Positions 50,395 through 63,100 of a stretch of 64,000 nt of DNA are shown piece after piece. The position numbers were made by a program, and so were the translations under genes. The stretch covers positions 9,723,989 to 9,787,988 of the forward strand of contig NW_024881322.1 of assembly GCF_018691265.1 (NCBI RefSeq), in the 5' to 3' direction. The notes beneath the pieces are model-generated. The model ran no database searches and was not told the DNA's origin. It saw nothing but the letters and a program-made list of their open reading frames with translations. How positions within the stretch are numbered: position 1 is the first letter of the stretch; the number at the start of each line of letters is the position of its first letter. This DNA is from Tyto alba. Its lineage: Eukaryota; Chordata; Aves; Strigiformes; Tytonidae.

Positions 50395-53300
50395 CTGGAA
50401 CAATATAGAGAAACATGTATTAGTGCTACATGAGAGAGGCATTAATACATTAAGGTCAGTCTATCTCTTCTACCACTTATTCTCCAAAACAAGTGGAAAA
50501 ATAGGTTATGGTACTCTCCTGCCTGGCCAAAGCTGCAGCAGTTCCAGACCATTGCAACAGACTGGCACAGCAAGAATCCCATCACAGATGCTTCAGTTAA
50601 AAGAAACCCACGCCCTTCAGTGCCGACTGTAGCTCGCTTGGTCATGGATTACTTTAGCATTTGAGTTTAGATTTGAGCTAGGCAACAGCATGATAAAATC
50701 AATATAACCCATAACAGTACACTTGCAACAAACTCTTCATGAAGATGCACAGCTTTTTTCAATTTGTATAGATCAAACTTGCAAAGTTCTGCAAGGTTTG
50801 ATTCCCCGTGTCAAAAATCTTGCCAGGAGAGTTAATCTACTGGCATATACTTATGCTCTTTTCACTGCTGGAAATCTATTAAATTGTTAATTCTCAAGAG
50901 ATTTCTGTCATTTTGTCTCTACTTGAACCAGAATCTGCAACTTCAGGCAAACTGAACTATATGGGTTACTTAGTCATAAAGACCAAAATGAATCTTGGGA
51001 AAGGAAAAAATTATCTTCTTTTTTCTCCTCAGAATCGAAGCTGGAATTTCAAAGGTGCCAAAGTGAATTCATTAAGCACTGACCTTTCCTAAAAGTCACC
51101 TGGACCTGGGTTCCTATGGGGAAACCCAATCAATCTGAATAAATAATGAACTTCCAGTGGCCAGCAGTGAGCATGTAAAGGTGTGTTATCATGGTTAGTG
51201 CACACATCGCTACGTGCTGTTACAAGGATTTCACAACCTGTAAGCTAGCTGATATGGTTATAACAACTGTGTGGAAAAAAGACCCAGTTATAGAGGAGAG
51301 TACTGACTTGTAACTACTTTGATCTACATCATACGTCCTGTTCTTTTTGACTCTTGGCTTCTTGAGCCCCATAATACTGATTGCCTTTGCTGACCCTCAG
51401 CTGACAACAGTCCTTACGCTGCCAGCAGCAAGAGCACGGCTTCTTAGATTTGTTACACTAAATTTTAAAATGGAAGAATTGACTGCAGGGACTGCAGCAG
51501 ATATATTACTCTAGATTTCTACCCCTGACCTCCTGTTCTGAAACACACATAGGTATTTGGATTTCAGTAAGGGTTATTTCATTTTTGAACTTGTGTGATT
51601 AAGAGCAGTCTTATTCATAACACTTGTGGATAATCTTGGATCATCAGAGATCAGGATTCTCATGGAAAATGCTCCTGGCTTCCCTGAGTTTAGTTATTAG
51701 ATTCAACTTGCTGTATTGCCAGGCCACAGGAGACAAGTCTGTGTTAAATCCCCAAGGAAGCTGCAGATACTAATAGTGTGGGTGCACTCAGCAAACAAAC
51801 GGCTCATATAGCCTTTCTGTGTTTTAGGCATGTCTCTCAGCCACCTTATTAAGAGTGATGTCCCTCATTACAGAAACAAATTTATCTCTGCCCACACAAA
51901 CCTGGCATTATCTCCTCACAGAGTGTTATAAACTACTGACAGAACATGACAAGTCATGCAACTGAGGCTGCGAAATAAAATGTATCATTGCAAAAAGGGC
52001 TTGTACTTGTCTACTATGATGTTCCTAAATTTCATGAAGGTCAACCAACAATCCCATAGGCCGAGGCCCTGGAAAATTTGTCCTTTGGGAAATTCAAAGG
52101 GATTAAAGTTTTTGTTCATCTCAAAGAAAGGAAAAAGGAAAGAAAATCCCTGCCTGAAAGAGGAATATCCCAGGGAGCCACGGGTTTAGTCATTCCCAGT
52201 CAGGCAGAGAATGAGAAAGAGCTAAATTTAGGGCACCAAGCTTCTCTTTATGGGGGAAAGTGGGAGTTTGGCAGCCCTGGCTCCAGTTTGGCTTCTTTGC
52301 TGGCTGCTCTGGAGACTAAAGGCTTAAGAATTACAGCTTCCAGGGGCCACTGTCTACAGCAAACTGTAAAGGAAAATGGAAGCCCACGGAGCTGGAGTTG
52401 CCACCAGGCCCTCCACACTGACGGTAGTCTCAGTGGTTGAGCTGGCTGACATGTCAGGCCCCCCCACCTGGTTCTGTTACGGTCCCATCAACGATAGGTG
52501 ATTTTGAGGAACTGGCAATTCCTAAAGGAAAACTGGTCAGTCTCTATCAGCCATCTGTGTTTTTTTCCTCCCTTTTCTGCCCCACTTCCCAAGCTTTCTC
52601 AAAGTCATTTTCCACTCCAGCCTTTTCCACCAGTTTCTGTTTCTCTCTGGTCTTTTTTCTCTCCCATTCCTTCCAATTTGCTCCTTCCCTCTTTGTTTTG
52701 CCTTCCTCCTCCCCCACCTCAATCGGCTGAGCTCACTCCCTTGTCACTCCTTCCACAGATGCTTGACAAAGGCACTGGTACTGGAACCCATGCTGTGCCT
52801 CTCTTTGGAGCTTCACTGGAAACCGGGAACAAAAGACTCTGCACCTTCTGGCTGGACAACTCCCATTTCTTGGTTTCAACTCTGCGGGGAAAGCTGTTGT
52901 AGGCGGCATGAGGGGAAGCTTGTTCTCCCACACCCAGAGCTTCTCTGTCCCCCAGTCTCTGCTGGCCCCTGACATGAGCCAGGGACAAGCCATTTTTGCT
53001 GAACAGGCATTTTAGGTGCCTACAGCTGAGTGATCCCATGCAGCTGGAATGACCTCACTACTCTCTGACTACTCTGTCGTCAACGGCCTCAAAACACCTG
53101 TGTCTTTGCTGAAGGCTGAGACCACAGCCACGTTAAGTTTGCCTGCCAGACCCAGAAGATCCCCCCCTTGAGAACTATCTATACATACAGCAGCAGGGAA
53201 CTTGTTCAGCCAACATGAAATAAAAGAGAAGAGAAACTGCATTCAACAGGGAAATGAGCAGAACCACTTCTGCTGACTAAAAAGACACCACTTCAGCAAA

Positions 53301-55785
53301 TAAAGGGTGATAGAACACTTAGAAATACATGGCAATGTTTTTTTCCCAATTCTTCTCTTGTGCTTTGTTTTGAAGGCTGCAAAATCTAATATATTTCATT
53401 TCCTTGAAATTCATTAATATTACTTGAGAGTCAGAAATGAGGACTTTAATCTTAAACCTAATTTAAAAACACAGGCAAGATGAACAACAAAGGATTCAGG
53501 TCTGGTCCTATCAAGTCATTCCAGCTTCATATACATGCAAATTCCAATTCAGTTTAACTCTTATTTATTTCTAAATGGTCCCGCTGAAAGAATAACAGCC
53601 ATGTGCTGGCAAATGAAGAGACGCTGAAGCCTTTGTTATGGACATTCTGCCAATTCCAGCTATGTTCATAGCAGTGGCATTCTGCCATTCAATTTTCTTT
53701 TCTGCCAATGAATAAACATCAAGGTGGTCATTATATATGTACAAAGAAAGCACATGATGAAAAAGCCTCTTAAAAAATATATCACCGATTGTGAAATTTC
53801 AGGAAGTGAACGGTTTCATACACTAAACTCAGACAAATTGCATTCTGTTTCTGGCTTTTTTCTTAATTTCAGTTTTCATGTCGTTGTCCACATTAACTTG
53901 GTACTCCACAAACAATGATATGTTATTCCTGTGATGTTAGTTAAGTAATTGCAGTATTGCGCATGACAGTTTTGATTGAGATGACAACTAATTTCACAAA
54001 TTCTGCAATTCCCAGGAGGAAAAACAAGTAATCGAGGAAGAAAAAAACCCAAACAAAACAACAAACCATCAAAAACCACACCAGAACATGTAAAAACATA
54101 AAAATTATTATTGCCTGGGTCGCAAATGGAATGCTCCAGCCATGGATGGAGCCATGCTACCTATCAACTCCTGATCTTCACATTCTCAGCCAGAAGTTTT
54201 ATGCCAGTCCAAAGCAGTTTCACCTGAGGAAATAGGGCGATGCTGACAGCTGAGGACAAACTGATCTACAGCACTGCTGTTTAGCATTAAATACTATCTA
54301 GACATTACTGCTCCATAAAGATGACACATTTCCATCACTGCCACCCACTGCTTTCCATCTTCCTATCTTTCCTTTTTGTGCGGACACTTGAGTGCTAATA
54401 CAAGGAAGCACTAAAAATACTTTATATGCATCATATAAATGCCCCAGTCAAATGCTGTTGATGGTTCAGCTGTAACATGAGGTAGAAGCTGTATGCGATC
54501 TATTGTGTGCATGTGTGTGTTAGGGCCCCAATTCAGAAAACCAAAAGGAAAAATACTCCCGGGATCTTTTTTATCTCACTTGGCTTGACTTTTTCATTTC
54601 CAACCTTGTAAAGCCAATGCTGAAAGGAGATGATGGTATCCTGACAGACTCAAAGCAACTTGTGTGTATGTGAAACAGATGCAAATAATACTTGAGATGC
54701 TCTGTGTATCTGCCTATAGTTAAGGAAAGACAAGTTGCAGCTATGAAGCTGCAACAGTTGTGTGATGTGGTTTTGACAGTGACTTTTCACTCTCTATGGT
54801 TCCCATCAGAACTGTTTTTTCCAGTATATATTTGAACATGAAATGTATGCATTTTATTTTTAAAATGTCGAAGCAGGAACTCTTAACTTCACTAGTTTGT
54901 CCGTTCACTATTCAAATCCTCTGATCTGGGTCCCAGACCGTAGAGTGTGATTCTAGTTCAGACTGAACATAATTATAGTCTCACTCCTTCTTGTAAGGAC
55001 AGATAGCATGGCCTGATAGAAAACTTATATCTCCTACAGTATGGTATGAAGACCTTCACTTCTAAAGATGTCAGACTTTGCTAGTAACTCGATTTCTTCT
55101 TGCTGTGGTGGCAATTCTTACTAAGAGGAACTCTGCAAGATTCTGGCACTATACAATTTGAGTCCTACTGTCAGTTTGCAGTTCTTGATCTGAAACTCTG
55201 AGAGGTAGCATAAATCTAATTTAAGCTGACCATTGTCTCCTACACATTTTTTCCCAAATGCCCTGCTGAACACATCCTTATACACCTCATTAACTGCCCA
55301 GCATTTACCTTACATCCTTTTGTTGGCAGTTGTTTATCTGACTGAAACTGAAGGCATCATCTGCTGGACATTAATTGCAAATTTGGCATGTGCCAGTGCT
55401 CACTGAACATGAGCTCATCAGAAAATACAGCTGGAACAAACTAGTTATCTATCAGAGACAATACAGGAGTAGGTACAACAGTCATTGCTAGTCTGCTCTG
55501 TAGCAGCAGTCAAAAATGTTTTGCTTTAGGACACATCACTACTAAAGACTATCCTAATGTGCTCTGGGCATATCACAATGCACATCTGCCACGAAATCTG
55601 AGTAAAGGAGGGTAGGCTGTGCCAGTAATTTAACTCACATGGTCTGAGGTGAAAACAAAGTGTGTGTGCATACACAGAAAGGTGTCAGGCTGGAATGAAA
55701 AATACCTGCATTACTTCAGGGAAGGTCGAGTTGACAAGCTTTGTATTCTGCTGGGTGCGTATTCATAACAATTTGAAAACCATAC
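50395..55785 (-). other. ELMO1: ELMO1 intron between the 55.8 kb and 50.3 kb exons
   Basis: Intron of 5,391 bp. It contains a CT-rich stretch near 52540-52730 and a small perfect inverted repeat at 54734-54755. Open frames such as 52498-52902 plus are composition-driven. Confidence 0.9.
54734..54755. repeat. Perfect 9-bp inverted repeat
   Basis: GTTGCAGCT and AGCTGCAAC are separated by ATGA. Confidence 0.85.
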
Positions 55786-55868
55786 CTTGTTTTGTTTAAG
55801 AGCTCCTTTTTCCTTCATGTGAGGGCAGTCTTTCCCAGTCACAACAGCTTTTATATCTGCCACTGGCA
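55786..55868 (-). CDS. ELMO1: ELMO1 exon: middle of the PH domain
   Basis: This 83-nt exon (2 + 27 codons) encodes (L)[20 protein letters not shown] then GALKQNK, a diagnostic ELMO-family stretch. The acceptor is tttttaatgcag (AG at 55869-55870) and the donor is AAG|gtatgg. The exon ends on a codon boundary, matching the next exon, which begins with GAG. Confidence 0.97.
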
Positions 55869-58800
55869 CTGCATTAAAAAGAAACAAAAGCAAAACCCAG
55901 AAAATTAGTTATAACCAAGGTGTGTAAAAGCTACAGTCTGAAAAGAGGCAAGACTAATGTGTTAAAATTGCCACCTCCTTTGCCATTTCCAGCCCGTTGT
56001 AAGAAAGAAAACTGGAAGAAAACAACTAAAATAGGCATCAGTGAGTCTTGACAAAATTTCAGACATCTGGATAAAAATCTGAGAATGGTTTTTCTTGCCT
56101 GTTGAGACTACTTTGAATAACAGTTTCATATAGACGTCTAACTGTGTCTGGACAGTTTTTATGTATACTCAAATATCTAGAAACCATATACTGTTACTAA
56201 TGTAATATGCCTGACCTGTTGTTGCTCTTTCCTAGGTATTGAGGCAAAGTCTCTGCTGGAGAGAGGACGCTGGGCAAGCTGGACCCTACCTCACTTGATG
56301 CTGTTGTCCTGTTAATGCCTATATGGATTTTTCAAATAGTTTTTTCTTTCACTCCCATCAGCAGTTCAGTTGGTTTCTGCTACTAACAGGAATAAGGACT
56401 ACTACAGCTTATAAAGACCCATTCCGATTGGTTTAAAATGTGAAATGATCAGAAATCATTGAAAAAAGGTAAGAAAAAAATATTGGAAACTGTTGCCACT
56501 CAGACTCACTCACAGAAGTCACTAAAACATAAAGATAAATTTCTCTGAGTTTTAAGTGGAAGTCAGTTTTCCAACAGTAATTACATTATGGAGAATCTAT
56601 ATGCTCCACAATACAATATGGTCAGTGAGTGACAGTTTCTACAATCTGTAAATAATCCATTATCCTTGTTGCTGCGGAAAAGCATCATAAATATAGAACA
56701 GCATAATAATTTGAAAATCTGTTACTGCCCAGTTCTTTACAAACTCTAATGGAAATACTGGAGAGGAAAAATGCATTATCTCTTCTACTGGGTACAGCCA
56801 CACTATGTATTTTATTACAGATTACCTCAGCACTATGGTCAAATAGCATGGGATATAATAGATGTATTTAAAGGACTTTCTTTGCATGGAAAACTAAAAG
56901 AAATTGAAGTTATTTGGCCCTTCACTACTCAACCTCTCCTGCCTTTAGACTCACTCAGCATTTAATGCCGTGGCCCTGCTGACTTGTTATGTCTCTGACA
57001 CTACCCTGCTTTTTGGTCAAGAAGAGGTATTATTTTTGAGAGGAGAGAGTGAACTGGGACAAACTGAGAAGTAAAGGTGATACTTGACTGCAACTATAGC
57101 AGAAAGGTCTTCTTAAGAAGAAAGAGTTCCTGTCAATTGATGAAGATGCCCAGAAAAATAATTTCGCAGTTTGCATAAGGTACGGTTTTCTCAGGTTAGA
57201 TCTCTCAACCAAGAAGGCTTTTCTGCAGGTGTCATGCGCTGGATCTTGGTGATCTGGAATGCAGTTACTATGGGAGATCACAAACTGATGCGACATCCTG
57301 ATATTTATTTCTCTGGAACCTGGCTTATTCTTTGCTTTGGAAGAATAGAATCAAAGACTTCAGACGGTATCACAGAAGCTGACTAGAAGATGCTGGAGGG
57401 TGTGAGCACAGATGTGATGTGCTCACAACAGGTAAAGGCCTGAGAAAGAGTCCAGCTGTTTTCTGTCCCAGCTGAAGTCTGCACAGCTTAACTCTGCCAG
57501 TCGTAAGAGAGGGGTGACATTCACAGAAGTGAAAAGGTTAAAGCCCCCCATATTTATTTTTGGAGATAGACACTAGTTATTCAGGCTCATCAAGGAGTAC
57601 ACAAAATGCCCTATGTCGCTTCTCTTGGATCTCCATTTTCTTACCCAACTAATCTCTTTCATCTGTTGACCTGCTCCCACATGCTGACAACCTGATCATC
57701 ATATTCAGACCTTGGTGGTTCAAAATTCAATATATGTCGATCCAAAGAACACCAGAATATCTGTGGAAAATGTTCTGTAAAATTCCCGAGCCAGTTTGGC
57801 TTGACACGTTTTGAACAACAGTGTCACTTTATAATCTCATATCTTGCAATATTCTCAGCTCCTTTTAATGAAACTCTAATATGGATAGCACTGTGGTAAA
57901 TCTTGTGTCCTTCATAGGCTGAAAACCTGAGATATTGATAAAATAACCATGTATTTCTCAAACTGCATCAGTATGTGCTCTGCCAGCAGGCATGCACAGG
58001 GAGCATGTGGGTCTGGCCCAGTGGTTTTCAAAGTGGGAGCCTTTTGTCCCCATGGGATCCTGACATTCCCAAGGAGGCTCACGAGCCTACAGAAAATGCA
58101 AATGCAAGATGAAGCTTGTAGTCAGGGTCAGGGGTCTGAGTGTGGAAGCATGCTCAAAGCCAAATCTGGGAACTGCTGGTCTCATAACTGTGCCTGCAAT
58201 TCAAGTGTGACTTCATTCTTCTTCTGTCACTCTGACACTACTGTAACATTCAAGGGCTATTTCGCTAAGTCTCATCCAGAAAAACAGCCTCTTCCAGTGC
58301 CAATGCAGCAATGTGAGCCCCTGCCCTACATTCTGCCAAGACTGCAGTAAGAGCGTGAAATATCCTTGAGGCAGTCTGTAAGGCAATGAAAACAAGGGAA
58401 TGTGACTGCAAACTGCGAGGGCTCCAGCATCAGACAGGCTCTTCTTCTTTCCCTCCCAGACTGCATCTGGGAGCACTTTGAAATTTTAAAAGGTGCTGCC
58501 TGGAGACAGGTTGGGGGGAGCAGAAAAGAGAAAAAACCTCTTTTACTATTATACAGGAAAGTTTAAATCATCGATTTTCTTCTTTCTCAATTCTCAGGCT
58601 GGAAAAATTTCCAACTTCTGAAAAATTAGTCTTCCAGCCATTCCGTGAAAGAAGTGGAGCTACCAACTGAAATACTTGTACAAGCGTGTCTAATTTGATA
58701 ATGCCAAGAATGGCATTTATTACTAATGGAGGTGTAGAAAAGAACAAAAAGAAATGATTCCTTATTCAGTGCTTGATTTCTTGAAGTCATGTTCTGGTGA

Positions 58801-59373
58801 CAGAACTACACTGGTCATTACTTCTGTTACCATAAAAAACTTCCCCAGGATTGAAGGTTAAGCCTCTACAACTCATGTTGAAGGATGAAAGAGAAATTAT
58901 CAGGAGAGTATGATTTTTCTGAAGAGCTCCAAAATTACTTTCATCCATAAAAAAAATCCCGATAAATCCCCTGGTAGGAGTTGTCACAGAGGCATGTCCT
59001 CTCCCAGCTGGGTAGACAGTAACGGTGAGATGCTCTCAATATTGTCCACAGCAATGTGCCATCTTTAAGTCCACTCCTCACGATAATAAAAAAGACCTCT
59101 GCCTGCCATGGATTTCTCCTCCAGTCACTAGACTGTTTGCCACAGAAGAAACATCTGTCTTCGTGGACAGGAAGTGCTTCTGAATATGCCCAAGTATTTT
59201 TATTTGACATCTGCAGTTAGATGAGCAAGGAAAATAAACTGTGTCCACTGCTCCCTATCTCTGTAAACAGAGCTGGTTGATAATGCCCTGTGTTAAAAGT
59301 AATCTATTACAAGTTATAAAGAGGAACTAGCATAAAAGAAGCAAAAGTAACACAATCTTTGTGCATGACTTAC
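55869..59373 (-). other. ELMO1: ELMO1 intron between the 59.4 kb and 55.8 kb exons
   Basis: Intron of 3,505 bp with a possible hAT-type MITE at 58019-58178. Nothing else was recognised. Confidence 0.9.
58019..58178. mobile_element. Possible old hAT-type MITE
   Basis: The unit begins CAGTGGTTTTCAAAG and ends with the reverse complement of CAGCAGTTCCCAGATTT. These imperfect inverted ends resemble the CAGNGGTTCTCAAA ends of Charlie/MER5-like hAT elements. Flanking 8-mers gtctggcc and gtctcata share only their first four bases, as expected for a decayed 8-bp duplication. Length is 160 bp with no coding capacity. Confidence 0.45.
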
Positions 59374-59481
59374 ATTTATCTTGCAAGGAGTCATGGGGGA
59401 CTTCTCCCTGGGGACTTTCTTCCAAGTCTCCGTAGTGCAAGACCTTGTGATTAGGTGAAAGTCGACAATACCAAAATTTGT
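59374..59481 (-). CDS. ELMO1: ELMO1 exon: first strands of the PH domain
   Basis: This 108-nt exon (2 + 35 codons + 1) encodes (D)[18 protein letters not shown], then LEESPQG, then DSLQDK. It is essentially identical to the ELMO1 PH-domain segment as I recall it. The acceptor is ttttaacag (AG at 59482-59483) and the donor is AAAT|gtaagt. The last base T joins TG of the next exon to make Leu, which fixes the phase. No earlier ELMO1 exon was recognised between 59482 and 64000. Confidence 0.96.
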
Positions 59482-59943
59482 CTGTTAAAATAAACACATT
59501 AAATGAGGTCATTAACATGTCTTCATCAGCGTTATCAATAGCATAGGAGAAAGCTTACTTAAATGAGGCACTAAAGGGCAGGACTGTCTTTTTTCTTTCA
59601 GAAGGAGGAATGTGTGGGATGTATGGAAAGTAGGGCAGGGACTTAGTAATTTTACTTGATTAAATGAAGTGGACATTAATCTGCCATTTTTAATTGACTT
59701 AGCACTGACTCCAAAAATAAATACTAGCAAGAAACAACTGACTTAGTTTTACATGATATTTTATACCCTCATGGACAGAAGACTGGCAAAGTAACCACTG
59801 CTTTGAGTGGATAACTTTAATGTACCCATAAAAGCTTCATTTTTAGCATCCACTGTGTGAAAATTAAGCCCTGCCAGCTGTCTTGTGTGGGACACCCAAA
59901 AACTGATACGTTTGAAATATCCCAAACTTTATGAAAATTATGA

Positions 59944-59967
59944 CTCATGTCTTTTTATAGACATGAG
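59944..59967. repeat. Perfect 9-bp inverted repeat
   Basis: CTCATGTCT and AGACATGAG are separated by 6 bases. Confidence 0.85.
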
Positions 59968-60130
59968 AGAACACCCCCATATTTATGGAGGGACTGGACA
60001 TAACAAACACACAAAGATTTAAAAAGCAGACGCCAACTCCCTTGTCCTGCAGATAACTCAATGTTTCGCACAGCCACAAATATACATGTGACCATGCAGT
60101 CACACTCCAGTTTGCATTTTAGCCCTTTCT

Positions 60131-60154
60131 AGGAGATGTATATTTACATCTCCT
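60131..60154. repeat. Perfect 10-bp inverted repeat
   Basis: AGGAGATGTA and TACATCTCCT are separated by 4 bases. Confidence 0.85.
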
Positions 60155-63100
60155 GCCAACCCCTGCCTAGCAGGATATAATTCCCTTTAACAATATTTGT
60201 TAAAATCTGCTTCTGCGAAGAACATCAGCCGGGCCACCATGCTGCCTAGCACACAAGGGTGGTGCTTGCCAACTCCCTTTCTGAAATGGCAAGAATGAGG
60301 TTACCCTTCCTTGTCAGAGCACTTTCCATCTAATAAATAGATCACATAATGTTAAGCTGTCAAAAATACAATCTTGTTACATCCAAGCTATAAAATCTCC
60401 AAAAGCTCAGAGCAAGGCTAAATGTCAAAATGCCAGTGGGGGGAGAAGCAGAGGGCTTCTCTGGCTCTGTGCTTCTCTTGTTGCTGGCAGCGCTGAGCTG
60501 TGCCAAGCAGCAGCCTAAGGGATAATTTAGGAGAAATGTTAGCATTGACACAGCCCTGCGGTGCTGCAATCACCAGGAGTGAGTGGAGCCACAGTTTGGA
60601 TAAAACGTCGGAGGAGCTGTAGAACCACCAGAGCCAGAATATGTGAGCTCATTTGGAGTGTTAGCAAAGGAAGGATTTCTTGGTTCTGCTAGTAAAATAT
60701 TGGTTTCATGGACCCAACTTCTTTCTAAAGGACACTCTCCAGTCCCTTGGCCAGCCATTTAAAATGCAATGCAATAAAACACAGAGAAAGGCAATTCAGC
60801 TTTGAATGGTGAAAGTGGGCTTCCGCATGCCCTTTTAAATTTCTTTGTCATGGTAGGTAAAAATCTTTAGGGGAAAAACCCCACACTGCAAATCACTTCC
60901 CGAGTGTGCAACCCTTCTACAGAAAGGTTTCAAAAGCCCTTACAAACCGCTGGCAAAGGCTCAAAATGGCAATGGGACAGATGCTGGTTATCTACCTCCC
61001 AGGAATGCACGACGCTGGAAGATTTATGGTAGAGAGCCTGAGATTATGATTTTGTGATGCATACAAAAAGAGCTGCTGAAGTATAAGCATCCCTGGACTG
61101 TAAGCAGTACATACGATGTTGCACAGTATGGGGTCAAGAGGAAAACACCACTTGCAAAGCTTTTGCTGGGATTTGAAACTAGAGCAAGCAGGAGCCTACA
61201 TTCTGTAGGCTCTCCCCTGGAGAGCACACACACAAATCAGGTTGTTGGACGATTTGTGTGTCTCAGAAGGATGTGTGTGAAACTTTGTTAGCTTTGCACC
61301 TTTTCCAAGTAGTTCTACCAGAACCATACCAAAACCTGACGCTTAAAAATTATAGCCCGTTGAATCTGATGGTAGCCCATCATGCGTCTTGCCGATCTAA
61401 AGAAAAGCCGCTAGTAACTGTGGCAGGAGGCTTTCATGTCTGGCTTTTACTGCAAATTCATTGTTTTTATGCTGTACCAACAAATATACCTTTCCAACTC
61501 TAAGATTAAAACAACAATTTTTTCCCAATAAAAGCCAACACGGTCTCACTACCTTCTCAATGACCTGGCCAGGAAGATGGTGTAACTGAAAAAAACCCCC
61601 ATGAATTCCTTTCATTTTAGCACAAATGGGGCTAGTGATGTTAGCAAGTTTGGCTTTAACCTCCTAGGGGTTATAGAGTTTGGGTAACTTTGCTCCTGTT
61701 TCAACACCCTGTTCCAATAACAGAAGAGGGAAAAACCCCTTAGTGAAAATGTCGTACTTCGTTTTTAGGAAGGTGTGGTTTTATGGGAAGAAACCCTAGC
61801 TCTGAAGGCTTGCGGAGCCTTTTACAGCAATTCCCCATAACCCAAGGTTAATTAAAGAACTAATAGCCACAGACTGTAGCCTGAAGCATATCTGACACAA
61901 TTCTCCTGTGAACTCAACAAATATCTGCCATTGTGCCACAGCCTTGCTGTCAAGGGGAAAACCCTTAAATGAAACCTATAAATGGAACTAACTAGGTTCC
62001 CTCAGCCGCAGCCATAAAATGACAGGCTGAGGACGGCAATTAACAGGTTAGTGATGGGAAGTAACTCTTGCTTCTACACCCACCTCAGCTCTACCAGATG
62101 GGGTGGTTTTTTCAGCTGTACATGATGTTAACAGTTTATAAGACAATAGCCTGCTTACGTGAGATCTCAGTGCCTTGGAGGGGAACAGTTTTAAATGGGT
62201 TGCATGTTATTTTACCGTAGTGAAGGTGCTGAACACAATTTTATTGGAAAAGTAGTGTATAAAATGATGCTGCCTACCATGATTAGAAAGTGGTGTTTAC
62301 AAAACAAATAAAAACTATTGTCCTAACCCTCCAGAGCTCTTAAACCCAAGTCTGTGGAGTTGACCTGCCTCAAGAGGCTTTAAAGACAAGACAGGCATTT
62401 CTCAATCAACCCTGTGTTCCACAGCTGGCAGATCCGTGTGTATGTGCACAGCTGGACTGGGGCAACTGGCTGCTCAGGAAGGAGTGGAGTTTGGTTTGGG
62501 TTTAGGCCCAGTCTTATGAAATTGCCCCAAAGCCTAAGTCCCTTCTATGAGCTACAACTCTTATTTTGTATCCCGTGTTATTACACCTGCCTCTGTAAAA
62601 CGCCTCCTCGGAGCTTGCAGCGGTAGGGAGGACAGTCACTAACCACAGAGTCTTTAGAGATGATGTGGGCTTGTGATTTCATTGCAATTTTTGGACACTA
62701 CATCATTTCCACTTTCTGATGAGTCCTTATGTCTTTTAGCTCACTGACCATTGATGTAATCAAATTAAGGTGCTAGAGATTTTTCTTTGGGAAACAGAAT
62801 TAATAATTCATTTTTTTTAGCCTAAAAAGGTTTCAAACAAATTGTTCTGATTTTCAGGTAATTGTTAGAGCCTCCAGTGGTTTAAATATATCACAGAACA
62901 TTGTTAAAGATTATAGATGAGGTTAACAAAAAATCCCAAATAACAAAAGCTACAATTTGGCTAGAAGAGTAATATTCAAAACTGTGACCAAACAGTAGGG
63001 CACAGAACATTTTGCTGATGGGCTTGTGTGTTTCCAAGTGCATTAATGGCCAATGACTCATATGCCCTTAACAATGGTATCCCAGATAAAGAAGTGCTGT

